DNA of 18,683 nt from an uncultured Pirellulales bacterium (GTDB lineage Bacteria; Planctomycetota; Planctomycetia; Pirellulales; Lacipirellulaceae): the NCBI GenBank assembly GCA_947258835.1, contig CAMYJY010000013.1, positions 1 to 18,683 of the forward strand, read 5' to 3'. Numbering within the stretch: position 1 is the first letter of the stretch; every line of letters begins with the position of its first letter. This document shows positions 1-7,341 of the stretch, one piece after another. The notes beneath the pieces are model-generated. The model saw only the letters and a list, made by a program, of their open reading frames with translations. It searched no databases and was not told the origin of the DNA. Made by a program: the position numbers and the translations under genes.

Positions 1-1
1 C

Positions 2-1198
2 AGTCTTGTCCAACCTGCCCATGCCGTCCCTGACGGATACTCCACACACACCGTACCACTCAATGCTTCCGCCACAGGCCTGGCATTTGACACCCAGGGA
101 GTGCTCTACGCACTGGAGACGGCCGAGTTTTCCAGCAATAGAACCCACATTCGAGTTATCCACCCGGACAACACGTTGGGGACGGACATCCCAGTCACCG
201 GAACGGACCCCAACAATTTCTATGTGGGTGGCATGACGTATGACCCCGTCACCGATGGTTTTTTGATCACGGACAACACGTCCGATGGGCGAATTTACTC
301 CGTCAGTAAAACGGGTATGCAACAGACCCTGGCCACCGGAATTCCCACCATTGCGGATATTGCAGTTCGCTCGACTGGGGAAGTATTTGTCACCTCCGCC
401 TTGGGGAACAATAGCGGCGCGGTCCTCCAAGTGGATCGAGCCACGGGCAACACCACGAGCGTAGCAGCAGGCCTGGATTTTGGGGCGGGCTTAAGCTTTG
501 ACACCACGGGCGACTTATTGGTGCTGGAAGCGGATGCCAATAACTTTTCAGGACGCTTGCATCGCCTGCCCATGACAGACGATGCTGCGGGACTCCAGAT
601 TGGTAGCCTGACCTTGCTGCTGGCGGACATGCAATCTTCTTATGGGGTCGTCACGGACGACGCCGATCACATCTTTACCACAGGCAACGGTGGCTTGTTT
701 TCTGTGGAGGGTTCCCCTCTCACGGAAGCGATCTTTGACAGCACTGAAAATCCATCTCCGTTTGCCACAGCGATTGCCTTCGACGGTGGGGCCTTGCCGT
801 TCGAACCCTTTTCCGGCATGGATGCGGGACGCTTGGCGCTGAGCTCAAGTTTTTCCGATCCCTTCGTGACTTTGATTCGCCCACTCTCGTTGATCAATGC
901 CGACTTCAATGACGACAATTGGGTCAACGGAGACGACCTCAGTATTTGGCAGCAAAATTACGGAACCACCACCACGGCCACCAGGGAAACCGGCGATTCC
1001 AATGGGGACTCCAAAGTGGATGGTGTCGACTTTTTGAATTGGCAATTGCAGTACAACGGTCACGCTTCCCCTCCTCAGGCGGTTGCGATCCCCGAGCCGT
1101 CTACTTATTCACTCCTTGCTCTGGCACTGCTGGTCACCAGCTTAACTCACCGACCAAGAAACCCGGTTGGATTTTCCTCACGCCGGCCCTATTCGTAA
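2..1198 (+). CDS. Exported beta-propeller-like protein with dockerin-like repeat and PEP-CTERM signal (5' truncated)
   Basis: The frame is open to the left edge, so the start and signal peptide lie outside the window; the GTG at 101 is internal. The visible part has repeated blades of the type GxxFDxxGxLYxLE, FLITDNTSDGRIYSVS and GEVFVTSALGNNSGAVLQVD, resembling NHL/SMP-30-like beta-propellers. From about nt 896 a dockerin type I-like pair follows: DFNDDNWVNGDDLSIWQQNYG-like, then GDSNGDSKVDGVDFLNWQ, with Asp/Asn spaced as in Ca2+-binding loops. A PEP-CTERM signal follows (IPEPS at nt 1088-1102, a hydrophobic stretch, then basic residues). Proteins with this signal are normally processed by an exosortase and kept at the cell surface. 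Oddly, about 20 residues follow the hydrophobic stretch, whereas most such proteins end within a few basic residues. The ligand is unknown. The protein class is secure; the function is not. Confidence 0.85.
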   Translation, partial: SLVQPAHAVPDGYSTHTVPLNASATGLAFDTQGVLYALETAEFSSNRTHIRVIHPDNTLGTDIPVTGTDPNNFYVGGMTYDPVTDGFLITDNTSDGRIYSVSKTGMQQTLATGIPTIADIAVRSTGEVFVTSALGNNSGAVLQVDRATGNTTSVAAGLDFGAGLSFDTTGDLLVLEADANNFSGRLHRLPMTDDAAGLQIGSLTLLLADMQSSYGVVTDDADHIFTTGNGGLFSVEGSPLTEAIFDSTENPSPFATAIAFDGGALPFEPFSGMDAGRLALSSSFSDPFVTLIRPLSLINADFNDDNWVNGDDLSIWQQNYGTTTTATRETGDSNGDSKVDGVDFLNWQLQYNGHASPPQAVAIPEPSTYSLLALALLVTSLTHRPRNPVGFSSRRPYS

Positions 1199-1206
1199 AC
1201 AACATT

Positions 1207-1318
1207 GGATACTTACGCAACTTTCAGCGACCAACGGAAGCGGGCAATCCTCTTCCGAGCGGTACTCGTTTGGATTGGCGGTCCCCCGTTCAAGCCGGGG
1301 GCAGGCTCTCCCGCCCTG
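1207..1318 (+). repeat. Composite 112-bp repeat, copy 1 (modules D+C)
   Basis: First of two direct copies with a 135-bp period. Module D starts at AGCGACCAACGG and runs through CCGAGCGG. Module C is GGCGG, then CCCCCG-(7 nt)-CGGGGG, then the CCCGCCCTG end. Differences from copy 2 are scattered substitutions. The repeat is non-coding and fills most of the gap between the two PEP-CTERM genes. Confidence 0.85.
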
Positions 1319-1341
1319 TACTACTAACGATACAAATCTTT

Positions 1342-1453
1342 GAATCTTGCGCAAATTTGAGCGACCAACGGGAGCGGGCAAGCGCTTTCCGAGCGGCAGC
1401 TCGCTGTGGTTGGCGGTCCCCCGTTCAAGCCGGGGGCAGGCTCTGCCGCCCTG
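1342..1453 (+). repeat. Composite 112-bp repeat, copy 2 (modules D+C)
   Basis: Second copy, offset 135 bp from the first. Module D contains a small hairpin, CGAGC-GGCA-GCTCG. Module C can fold with an outer GGCGG/CCGCC stem enclosing a CCCCCG/CGGGGG arm and a GCAG-GCT-CTGC arm. Related partial copies occur near 11.25, 12.67 and 13.79 kb in this window. Confidence 0.85.
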
Positions 1454-1486
1454 GGATTTTTCACTTACCACTTTGTACTTACTCAT

Positions 1487-1491
1487 AAGGA
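1487..1491 (+). promoter_or_regulatory. Ribosome binding site of the second PEP-CTERM gene
   Basis: AAGGA lies 6 nt before the ATG at 1498, which fixes that start. Confidence 0.7.
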
Positions 1492-1497
1492 CCGCTC

Positions 1498-2355
1498 ATG
1501 AAACATTCTGTACACAACCTCCTGGCAGTGGGCTGCTTGCTGGCCATGACCAGCAACGTCTGGGCTGGCCCCTTCACGCACACTCCAATTGCAGCCAATG
1601 ATCCTGCCATCGTGCGGTGGGCTTCCGCAGCCACGCGCGCGCCAGGGCCCCACGAGGCGAGTCCAGATGCACTCCATGCACTGGGACCTGCCGATGGGAA
1701 TGTGGCCTCGCTGGGCGAACTGGCCGCAAGCCAGTCGGGCAGCCTGCCCCCCGGGGAAATCACCGTATCGTTCGGCAGCAGCACGCTCTTCAACGGGTCG
1801 GGCAACGACTTGGTCATCTTTGAAAACGCCTTCCAATTCGATGGCCAGCCAGATTTCTGGTATGCCGAGCTGGCCTTCGTGGAGGTTTCGACCAACGGTG
1901 TCGATTTTGCACGCTTTCCTGCTACCTCGTTGAATACCGAGGGGGCGGGTCAAGCGGACACCGACATCATCACACCATTCGGGCGTGCTTATTCGGGGGC
2001 GAACATTTCCAACATCCATGGTTTGGCCGGTTTCGACGGCCCTGCCAGCTTTGGTGGCACACCACGGGGCACCCCGTTTGATCTGGACGACCTGTTGAAT
2101 CAGCCCCAAGTCACGAACGGGAGTGTGGATCTTAACGACGTAAATTACGTCCGGTTGATTGACATTCTAGGTAACGGTTCGGTTCCAGATGACTTTGGCA
2201 ATCCCATCTTCGATGCTTTCGATGCCGGTGAACCGCCCACGGACGTGAATGGTTTTGACCTGGATGCGGTAGGATTGATCCATGCCATTCCAGAACCCAC
2301 CAGCTGCCTACTGCTGTGGGCTGGTTTGGGTTTCGGTATGCGGCGGAGGAAGTAA
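1498..2355 (+). CDS. Exported PEP-CTERM cell-surface protein
   Basis: A 285-residue protein with a clear signal peptide (hydrophobic 8-18, probable cleavage after VWA at 21-23). The C-terminal sorting signal is IPEPT at 264-268, then a hydrophobic helix and terminal RRRK. The body has the pattern of a family of secreted beta-sandwich proteins: an SGNDLVIFENAF block, AELAFVEVSTNGVDFARFP, YVRLIDILGNGS and the near-terminal GFDLDAVGLIHA. Family members are known by sequence but I know of no assigned function. It is the probable substrate of an exosortase encoded elsewhere and would end up at the envelope or in the matrix. The ATG at 1498 is chosen because an AAGGA site precedes it at proper spacing. 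It is separated from the upstream PEP-CTERM gene by the repeat pair, so co-transcription is uncertain. Confidence 0.87.
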   Translation: MKHSVHNLLAVGCLLAMTSNVWAGPFTHTPIAANDPAIVRWASAATRAPGPHEASPDALHALGPADGNVASLGELAASQSGSLPPGEITVSFGSSTLFNGSGNDLVIFENAFQFDGQPDFWYAELAFVEVSTNGVDFARFPATSLNTEGAGQADTDIITPFGRAYSGANISNIHGLAGFDGPASFGGTPRGTPFDLDDLLNQPQVTNGSVDLNDVNYVRLIDILGNGSVPDDFGNPIFDAFDAGEPPTDVNGFDLDAVGLIHAIPEPTSCLLLWAGLGFGMRRRK

Positions 2356-2441
2356 GACAAGGCGCGCGGCCCCGCGCACGCTCGATGGCGCTCGCGCTAT
2401 CGCAAACCAGATCACTGGAGGTGATCACCACGCAGCGCAAA

Positions 2442-2492
2442 CCTCTTGTGACTGCGTCCCAGCGGTAGGCTGGCGCCAACCGATGCCACCCC
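2442..2492 (+). repeat. Dispersed hairpin repeat, type A copy 1
   Basis: Starts CCTCTTGTGACTGCGTC and ends CCAACCGATGCCACC. It matches copies at 12782-12831 (+) and 18447-18496 (-). It folds as a GCGGT-A-GGC / GCC-A-ACCGA hairpin with a TGGC loop; one outer pair seen in the other copies is lost here. The surrounding spacer (2356-2549) also holds a GCGCGG-CC-CCGCGC hairpin at 2364-2377 and the palindrome GGTGATCACC at 2420-2429. No T-tract marks a clear terminator. Confidence 0.85.
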
Positions 2493-2549
2493 GCGTAGCC
2501 GTCGCGAGGCGTGGCGACCCCCAGGGATCACCCGCCGCATGACGGGGAA

Positions 2550-3287
2550 TCAGCCTGGATCAAAAAGGTGAAGCTGGGTCTGCTGCGCGGTTACGGACTC
2601 CGCGACCGCTGAGTTGGTACGAACCGCCTGCAGGCTGCGGTCGTATCCTAACACGGCATACCACAACAGCATGAACATCGCCTGGCCAAGGATGAGCACC
2701 TGGCTGCCGTTGCTCCAAGCACCGAGGCCGCCGGCAGCGCTGAGGCCCACCAGCACCAGCAGCCAGGTGGCGCCTGGGCTGAGGTCACGCAAGTCACGCT
2801 GTACCACGAACGTGACCGCGAGCGGGAACACTAAGGTCGCCAAGCCCCAGAGGAGGACCTGAGGCCCCAGCCAACTAAAATCCATCTGTCGCCCAGCCAC
2901 ACTGACCGCGGCTATGAGAATCGTCCAACCGAAAAACTCGACCAACGGTATTTGCCAGCGCGTGGCGCCGTCCCCCCGAGCCCTAGCCCCCCTGCACCAA
3001 TCAGAGATCCCGACTACGATGGCAATTGCTGAGACGTAAAGCAGGCCAGCGGCCAGCGTCACAGACCACGGGAAATCCACTTGGCCGGCCAAGCAATACG
3101 CCCCCATCATCGTCCAGCCCACGCGCCCCAGGCGATGCATCCCACGACCGCGGACACACCAAATCGCTAGCACGGCCAACTGCCCCAACATCAGCCCCAG
3201 CAGCCACGCTTGCTGGGATGGCAACGTCGCCAGCACCGCCTGGACACACAGGGTAGCTACAGTAAAAAGGACAGTCAGCAGGTACAT
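2550..3287 (-). CDS. Unknown multi-spanning membrane protein
   Basis: I do not recognise the family. The protein has 245 residues with about seven or eight hydrophobic segments (roughly 2-21, 27-45, 55-70, 74-95, 112-132, 141-162, 173-190, 196-214), short loops with Arg clusters (for example CVRGRGMHRLGR and CRGARARG), and a soluble tail of about 30 residues ending LHLFDPG. It is therefore an integral inner-membrane protein. I see no transporter or enzyme motif. The ATG at 3285-3287 (MYLLTVLF) is chosen because it begins directly with a membrane segment. The frame stays open upstream to 3608, but that part runs antisense through the AroE-like gene and across a 7-bp tandem repeat, so it is probably not translated. 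The gene diverges from the AroE-like gene across a 111-bp spacer. Confidence 0.75.
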   Translation of the reverse strand: MYLLTVLFTVATLCVQAVLATLPSQQAWLLGLMLGQLAVLAIWCVRGRGMHRLGRVGWTMMGAYCLAGQVDFPWSVTLAAGLLYVSAIAIVVGISDWCRGARARGDGATRWQIPLVEFFGWTILIAAVSVAGRQMDFSWLGPQVLLWGLATLVFPLAVTFVVQRDLRDLSPGATWLLVLVGLSAAGGLGAWSNGSQVLILGQAMFMLLWYAVLGYDRSLQAVRTNSAVAESVTAQQTQLHLFDPG

Positions 3288-3300
3288 CGTGGAGATATGT

Positions 3301-3334
3301 GAGATGTGAGATGTGAGATGTGAGATGTGAGATG
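3301..3334 (+). repeat. Heptanucleotide tandem repeat (GAGATGT)n
   Basis: Four perfect GAGATGT units plus six bases of a fifth, preceded by a degenerate unit. It lies in the divergent spacer, 13 bp upstream of the start of the membrane protein gene. Similar sequence (TGTGATGTGAGAT) begins at the right end of the window (18671-18683). The 7-bp unit means that gain or loss would shift frame or spacing. Confidence 0.9.
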
Positions 3335-3398
3335 CCGGCCCGCCGCCAGTCAGAATAGTCCATCTAGGCCCATCCTCCGAGATTTCTGCCCCCTTGCC

Positions 3399-4241
3399 AT
3401 GACCAGCCACCCCCAGCAAGACGTGTGTTGTTTGATAGGGGATCCGATCGCCGGAAATCCCACGCAGTACATGCTGGAAAAGGCCTTTGGAGCGGCCCGG
3501 CTGGACTGGCGATTTCTCACTTTTGAGGTACCGGCCCTCGACTTTGAAGGGGCCCTGCGGGGGGCCAGGATTTTTTCCTTCCATGGGCTGATGCTCTCCC
3601 CACCGCACTGCTCACGGGTGATGCCCTATCTAGAGCAGCTGGATGATGCAGCCCGCATCAGTGGTCAGATCAACTGCATTAAACAAGCTCAGGGACAACT
3701 CACCGGTTATAACACCGAGGGCCGTGCCTTACGCCAATTGCTAGAGCAAGCAGGGACCGTCCCAGACGCCAAGGTCACGATCGTGGGGGCCGGTCGCTTG
3801 GCCCGTGCCATTGGGGCCGAATTGGCCCTGGCTGGCGTGGGCGAGTTGATCATCGCCTGCCGGCACCCGGCAGCAGCTGAGCAACTGCGCGACACCTTAC
3901 TCAAGCAAACGCCGCTGACCCACTGCCGCGTCACCCAGTTTGCCGCGGACGCCCCACTCGTTGTGGATGACGACTGCCGGGCCCTGCTCAATGCCACCCC
4001 GGTCAGCACCGCACTGCCCAGTCAACTCGACAGCCTGCCCCGCCGCGCTGTGGTGGCCGACGTCGTTTACAACCCGCCTGCCACGTGGCTGCTCAAACAA
4101 GCGGAACAACGGGGCTGCCCCACCGTTGATGGACTGACCCTGCTGGTAGAACAAGCGGCCCTGGCCTTTGAGATTTGGACCGATGTGTCAGCGGACCGAC
4201 AGGCCATGCGAGACGCGGTGGAAGAATTTTTGGTGCTGTAA
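3399..4241 (+). CDS. Divergent AroE-family (shikimate dehydrogenase-like) oxidoreductase
   Basis: At 280 residues it has normal AroE length and the two-domain AroE order. The C-terminal NADP-type Rossmann domain is well kept: GAGRLARAIG at 130-139, NATPVS at 198-203, DVVYNPPATWLL at 221-232 and GLTLLVEQAALAFEIWT at 245-261. The N-terminal substrate domain is abnormal. The serines that bind the shikimate carboxylate (HSxSP motif) are replaced in GDPIAGNPTQ at 14-23. The catalytic Lys of the VTxPxK motif is Cys71 (LSPPHC). The catalytic Asp of NTD is Glu107 (GYNTEG). Asn92 is retained. It is therefore unlikely to reduce 3-dehydroshikimate and may act on another ligand or be a regulatory homologue. 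The ATG at 3399 gives the family N-terminus; the frame continues to 3327, but those residues are not AroE-like. No clear Shine-Dalgarno site is visible. It ends 3 bp before bioD, which implies one transcript. Confidence 0.85.
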   Translation: MTSHPQQDVCCLIGDPIAGNPTQYMLEKAFGAARLDWRFLTFEVPALDFEGALRGARIFSFHGLMLSPPHCSRVMPYLEQLDDAARISGQINCIKQAQGQLTGYNTEGRALRQLLEQAGTVPDAKVTIVGAGRLARAIGAELALAGVGELIIACRHPAAAEQLRDTLLKQTPLTHCRVTQFAADAPLVVDDDCRALLNATPVSTALPSQLDSLPRRAVVADVVYNPPATWLLKQAEQRGCPTVDGLTLLVEQAALAFEIWTDVSADRQAMRDAVEEFLVL

Positions 4242-4244
4242 GCG

Positions 4245-4934
4245 ATGATGCCACGCGGACTGTTTGTTACCGGTACGAATACGGGCGTGGGAAAAACCTA
4301 CGTCGCCACGCTGATCGCACAATCCTTAGTCGCCGCAGGCCGGCGGGTCGGCGTCTACAAACCGGTGGAAAGTGGCTGCCACCGGGACGGTGAGCGGCTG
4401 ATCGCCGCCGATGCGACGGCGCTCTGGCAAGCGGCGGGTCAGCCGGGCCAACCAAGCCAAGTTTGTCCCCAACGTTTTGAGGCGGCCCTGGCCCCTCCCC
4501 AAGCCGCCGCCCAGGCCGGGCAGGTCGTGGATGGGCAGTTGCTACGATCAGGGCTGAACTATTGGTGGGACCAGGCGGATTTCGTGTTGGTCGAGGGCGC
4601 CGGAGGACTGATGTCTCCGCTAAGCGATACCGACTACAACATCGATTTGGCCCGGGATCTCGGCTTACCGCTGCTAATCGTCACGGCCAACAAGCTGGGC
4701 ACCATCAACGCCACGCTCCAAACTCTGATTACCGCCCAAGCGCGGGCCCCCCAATTGCCTGTGGCTGGCTTGGTACTGAGCCAACATCAACAACTGGTTC
4801 AGGATGAAAGTACGGCCAGCAATGCCCAACAATTGGCCCATCACTGTCAGATACCGCTGCTAGCAACACTCGATTTTCAGCAATCAGCATTCACGACAGC
4901 AGTCGATTGGTTCGCCTTGGGCGAGACCTCCTAG
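4245..4934 (+). CDS. bioD: Dethiobiotin synthetase (ATP-dependent)
   Basis: BioD closes the ureido ring of dethiobiotin from 7,8-diaminopelargonate, CO2 and ATP in the cytoplasm, the step before BioB. The 229-residue protein shows the P-loop GTNTGVGKT (10-18, Lys17), KPVESGC (the KPVxTG-type substrate loop), VEGAGGLMSPLS (phosphate/Mg2+ loop) and a late ANKLGTINATL block, all in family order and at usual length. Two adjacent ATGs (4245 and 4248) are possible starts. It begins 3 bp after the AroE-like stop, so translation is probably coupled. No bioA, bioB or bioF is in the window, so biotin genes are dispersed here. Its stop codon lies in a palindrome shared with the convergent GH57 gene. Confidence 0.93.
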   Translation: MMPRGLFVTGTNTGVGKTYVATLIAQSLVAAGRRVGVYKPVESGCHRDGERLIAADATALWQAAGQPGQPSQVCPQRFEAALAPPQAAAQAGQVVDGQLLRSGLNYWWDQADFVLVEGAGGLMSPLSDTDYNIDLARDLGLPLLIVTANKLGTINATLQTLITAQARAPQLPVAGLVLSQHQQLVQDESTASNAQQLAHHCQIPLLATLDFQQSAFTTAVDWFALGETS

Positions 4935-4959
4935 TGCTTGGTTATGATCAAAGCACTAG
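4931..4959. terminator. Palindrome covering both stop codons of convergent bioD and GH57 genes
   Basis: CTAGTGCTT (4931-4939) and AAGCACTAG (4951-4959) form a perfect 9-bp stem with an 11-nt loop. The TAG of bioD (4932-4934) and the TAG of the minus-strand gene (read from 4956-4958) sit at equivalent places in the two arms. It may act as a bidirectional transcript end. No long T-tract follows on either strand, so intrinsic termination is only suggested. Confidence 0.45.
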
Positions 4960-7145
4960 ACCGAAACCACCGCTGCCTGATCGTGGCTCCGCTGTTCCGC
5001 CTGCTGGGTATTGATGGCGAGTCGCAGGGTAACGCTCCAGCGGCCCTCCGCATCCGGCACCACGTGCCAGTGAGGCACCACGGCCACCGCTTGGTGCACC
5101 AACTCAAACCCGCCCTCCGACTGGCTAACCGTTTCCACCGGATAGGTCCAGATGGCCGTCGGCCTGTCGCAGGCCAGGCCGACATCAATCCCCAGCCACT
5201 GATCCACCAAACCCAACTCGTGGGTCTGCTGCAGATCGAGTTGCTGGCCCAGCTGCCCCAGCGAAGTCCCGTCGCCGTCGCGGAAAAACCGGTCATCGGC
5301 ACCCGCAGGCAGACCGGCAAAATTGAATTCCGGGGCAAAATGAAGATTGCCGTCACGGGGAATATCTTCCAGCAAATAGGCCACTTCCAGCACGGCATCT
5401 GCCGCGTTCACAGTGATCCCCTTGGTGATCCGCAGAGACTGCCCAGCGACTTCCCCCACGCGGACCAACTGCAGTTGCACCCGACCGGCACTACGCCGCA
5501 AACGGGCCTCGTAGGCCCCTTGCACGAAATCCCCTTGCTCCACCGCCTGTCCGGTGGCTACCTCGGCCAGCGTCACGCCAGCGTCGAAAAAATGATCCAC
5601 CAACGACTGCCGCTGCCAACTGTCGTATCCTAATCTCTGATCCAGGCCTTCCTGCTTGAAAACCACTTTGTCATGAATGCTGGCCACATCATCGCCCCCA
5701 TCCGACGGCCCCCGGAGGACCTGGCGATGATAGGCTTCGGGCCGCCGTGTGAGCGAGGCCTGCAGATTATGACAAATCGACTTGATATCGAGCTCGTAAA
5801 TTTGTCCGCCTTGGACAGGGGCCACCAGCGCCAGGAGACGATTGTTGGCCAGGCGGACCTCGGGACGGCCGTCGAAATTATAATCGGCTGCGTCCAGGGT
5901 GACCCACGGTTCCTGCCCTTCTTGCCAGCCCCGATTGACGACCTGATCCAGCAGATTGTCCGCTGCAATCAAATGCTGGAATACGGCGTTGCGGAGATGC
6001 GGCAGATAGGTGCCCCCAAAGGCACCATGCCAATAGCTACAATTGCACTGACCACGGTAGAGCTCCAAGCGGGCCTGCTCCACCAAGTCTCCGGTGCTGC
6101 CGGATTCCACAAACTGCTGCAAACGCTGGCTGACCAACTGCATGCGGGCATACATGACGTCGGTCTCGGGATACTTTACTTTAAAGTTCCGCCAATATCC
6201 GCCGCGCACAAAGGGGGCAATCCGGTCCCACAAACCCTGGTCTTGCAATTCGTGCTGGGCATCCTGATAGGCCTCCAGCTGATCGGCAGGCAGGGACCAC
6301 TCCGTCATTTCCCGATAACTGCCTTCGGGAATATACAGTTTTCCCAGCGGGGGCACATTTTGAATGGCCTCCGAGGGCGTCGTGACCCGCAGCCAATCAA
6401 GATTGGCTGTCAGCGCGTCAAAAAATTGCACCAGCCAGCCTCTGTCGTACACATGCTCTTTGGTCTCGGGCCAGGTACCAAACTTTTCACCGTCGTCGCC
6501 AAACACCACCACCGCACCCGGATGCTCGTGGGCCACGCCACGGAGGTAATCAATCGTATTTTGGGGTTCCTGGAAAGGAATCGAATAACGTAACGGCTCA
6601 CTCCCAGGCAGCACATTAAGTATCTGGGCATCGTCCTCGGTGACGTAGTATCCGTGCAGGGCGGATTGCGTGAGACCCGCATTCTTAAAATGGAAATCAT
6701 CCAGAATCGTGTACTCGATGTCCGCCGCCACTACATCCCTGGTCAGCGATTGCTCCCACACCCGCTCGGGCATCCACATCCCGCGGATCTCCGCGCCCAG
6801 CCGCTGCTCCAGCCAGTGGGTGTAGCTGGTGATCTGACCAATGCGATCCCGCGTGGGGATCATCGTCAGGATGGGTTCAAAGTAGGCCCCACCCATAATT
6901 TCGATGCGGCCCGCGGCCACCAGTTCGGCCAGCCGATCCACATATTCGGGGTGGTTGGCATCCAACCACTCCATCAAGGAGCCGCTGGTGTGGATGGCAA
7001 TCTGCAGCTGCTCGTAGCGCTGAAAAACATCCAAAAAAGGTAGATAGCTGTCTTGATAAGCCTGTTCAAAAACACCATCGAAATTTCCGATGGGCTGATG
7101 GTTGTGGAACGCAAGCACTAAACGGAGGGGCGAATTCATAGTCAT
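4956..7145 (-). CDS. GH57 alpha-amylase / 4-alpha-glucanotransferase
   Basis: A glycoside hydrolase family 57 enzyme of 729 residues that acts on alpha-glucans by hydrolysis or glucan transfer. Visible family motifs are HNHQP at 14-18, GGAYFEP at 85-91, MPERVWE at 125-131 with Glu127 as the expected nucleophile, and FGDDGEKFG at 215-223 with the expected acid/base Asp. The long C-terminal part matches the two-domain extension (DUF1925/DUF1926 type) of the Thermococcus-like 4-alpha-glucanotransferase group; it contains YRGQCNCSYWHGAFGGTYLPHLRNA. No signal peptide is seen, so it is probably cytoplasmic. The start is the ATG at 7145 or the one at 7139; neither has a good Shine-Dalgarno site. It follows galT by 196 bp in the same direction and fits glycogen remodelling with GlgA. 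Transferase or hydrolase activity cannot be decided from sequence alone. Confidence 0.9.
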   Translation of the reverse strand: MTMNSPLRLVLAFHNHQPIGNFDGVFEQAYQDSYLPFLDVFQRYEQLQIAIHTSGSLMEWLDANHPEYVDRLAELVAAGRIEIMGGAYFEPILTMIPTRDRIGQITSYTHWLEQRLGAEIRGMWMPERVWEQSLTRDVVAADIEYTILDDFHFKNAGLTQSALHGYYVTEDDAQILNVLPGSEPLRYSIPFQEPQNTIDYLRGVAHEHPGAVVVFGDDGEKFGTWPETKEHVYDRGWLVQFFDALTANLDWLRVTTPSEAIQNVPPLGKLYIPEGSYREMTEWSLPADQLEAYQDAQHELQDQGLWDRIAPFVRGGYWRNFKVKYPETDVMYARMQLVSQRLQQFVESGSTGDLVEQARLELYRGQCNCSYWHGAFGGTYLPHLRNAVFQHLIAADNLLDQVVNRGWQEGQEPWVTLDAADYNFDGRPEVRLANNRLLALVAPVQGGQIYELDIKSICHNLQASLTRRPEAYHRQVLRGPSDGGDDVASIHDKVVFKQEGLDQRLGYDSWQRQSLVDHFFDAGVTLAEVATGQAVEQGDFVQGAYEARLRRSAGRVQLQLVRVGEVAGQSLRITKGITVNAADAVLEVAYLLEDIPRDGNLHFAPEFNFAGLPAGADDRFFRDGDGTSLGQLGQQLDLQQTHELGLVDQWLGIDVGLACDRPTAIWTYPVETVSQSEGGFELVHQAVAVVPHWHVVPDAEGRWSVTLRLAINTQQAEQRSHDQAAVVSV

Positions 7146-7341
7146 GGAAGCAAGATGCAAGATAACGGCTAAGGGATGCAAGGGCGTCAGCAAGCTACAG
7201 CAGGCTGATAGTCATAAGATGACCGGTCTGTAAGGATTCGACTAGCGCAGCTGAGAACTTTCTTTCAGGATAATCGGCAAGATGCGTAGAGAGCAGCGAG
7301 AGAAACACTACAAGGCGCAAGGATGACCAAAATTATCCATA

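Noticed and set aside
1280..1300. GTTCAAGCC as a possible tRNA T-loop
   Set aside because: It is part of the C-module hairpin in several copies. No acceptor, D or anticodon stems can be drawn around it.
1207..1453. CRISPR-like direct repeats
   Set aside because: Only two copies, 112 bp long, separated by 23 bp, with internal hairpins and no cas genes. This is a tandem duplication of a palindromic element.
919..1488. 189-residue open frame on + over the dockerin region and the 112-bp repeats
   Set aside because: It is out of frame with the dockerin/PEP-CTERM gene and continues through both repeats, giving duplicated low-complexity peptide. It is not a gene.
3288..3608. N-terminal extension of the membrane protein frame to 3608 (minus strand)
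   Set aside because: It runs antisense through the AroE-like gene and translates the heptamer repeat as a SHISHLTSHISHI-like stretch. It has no domain, and a good hydrophobic start exists at 3287.
5673..6593. 306-residue open frame on + inside the GH57 gene
   Set aside because: Antisense shadow of a gene with full family motifs. No recognisable protein features and no ribosome site.
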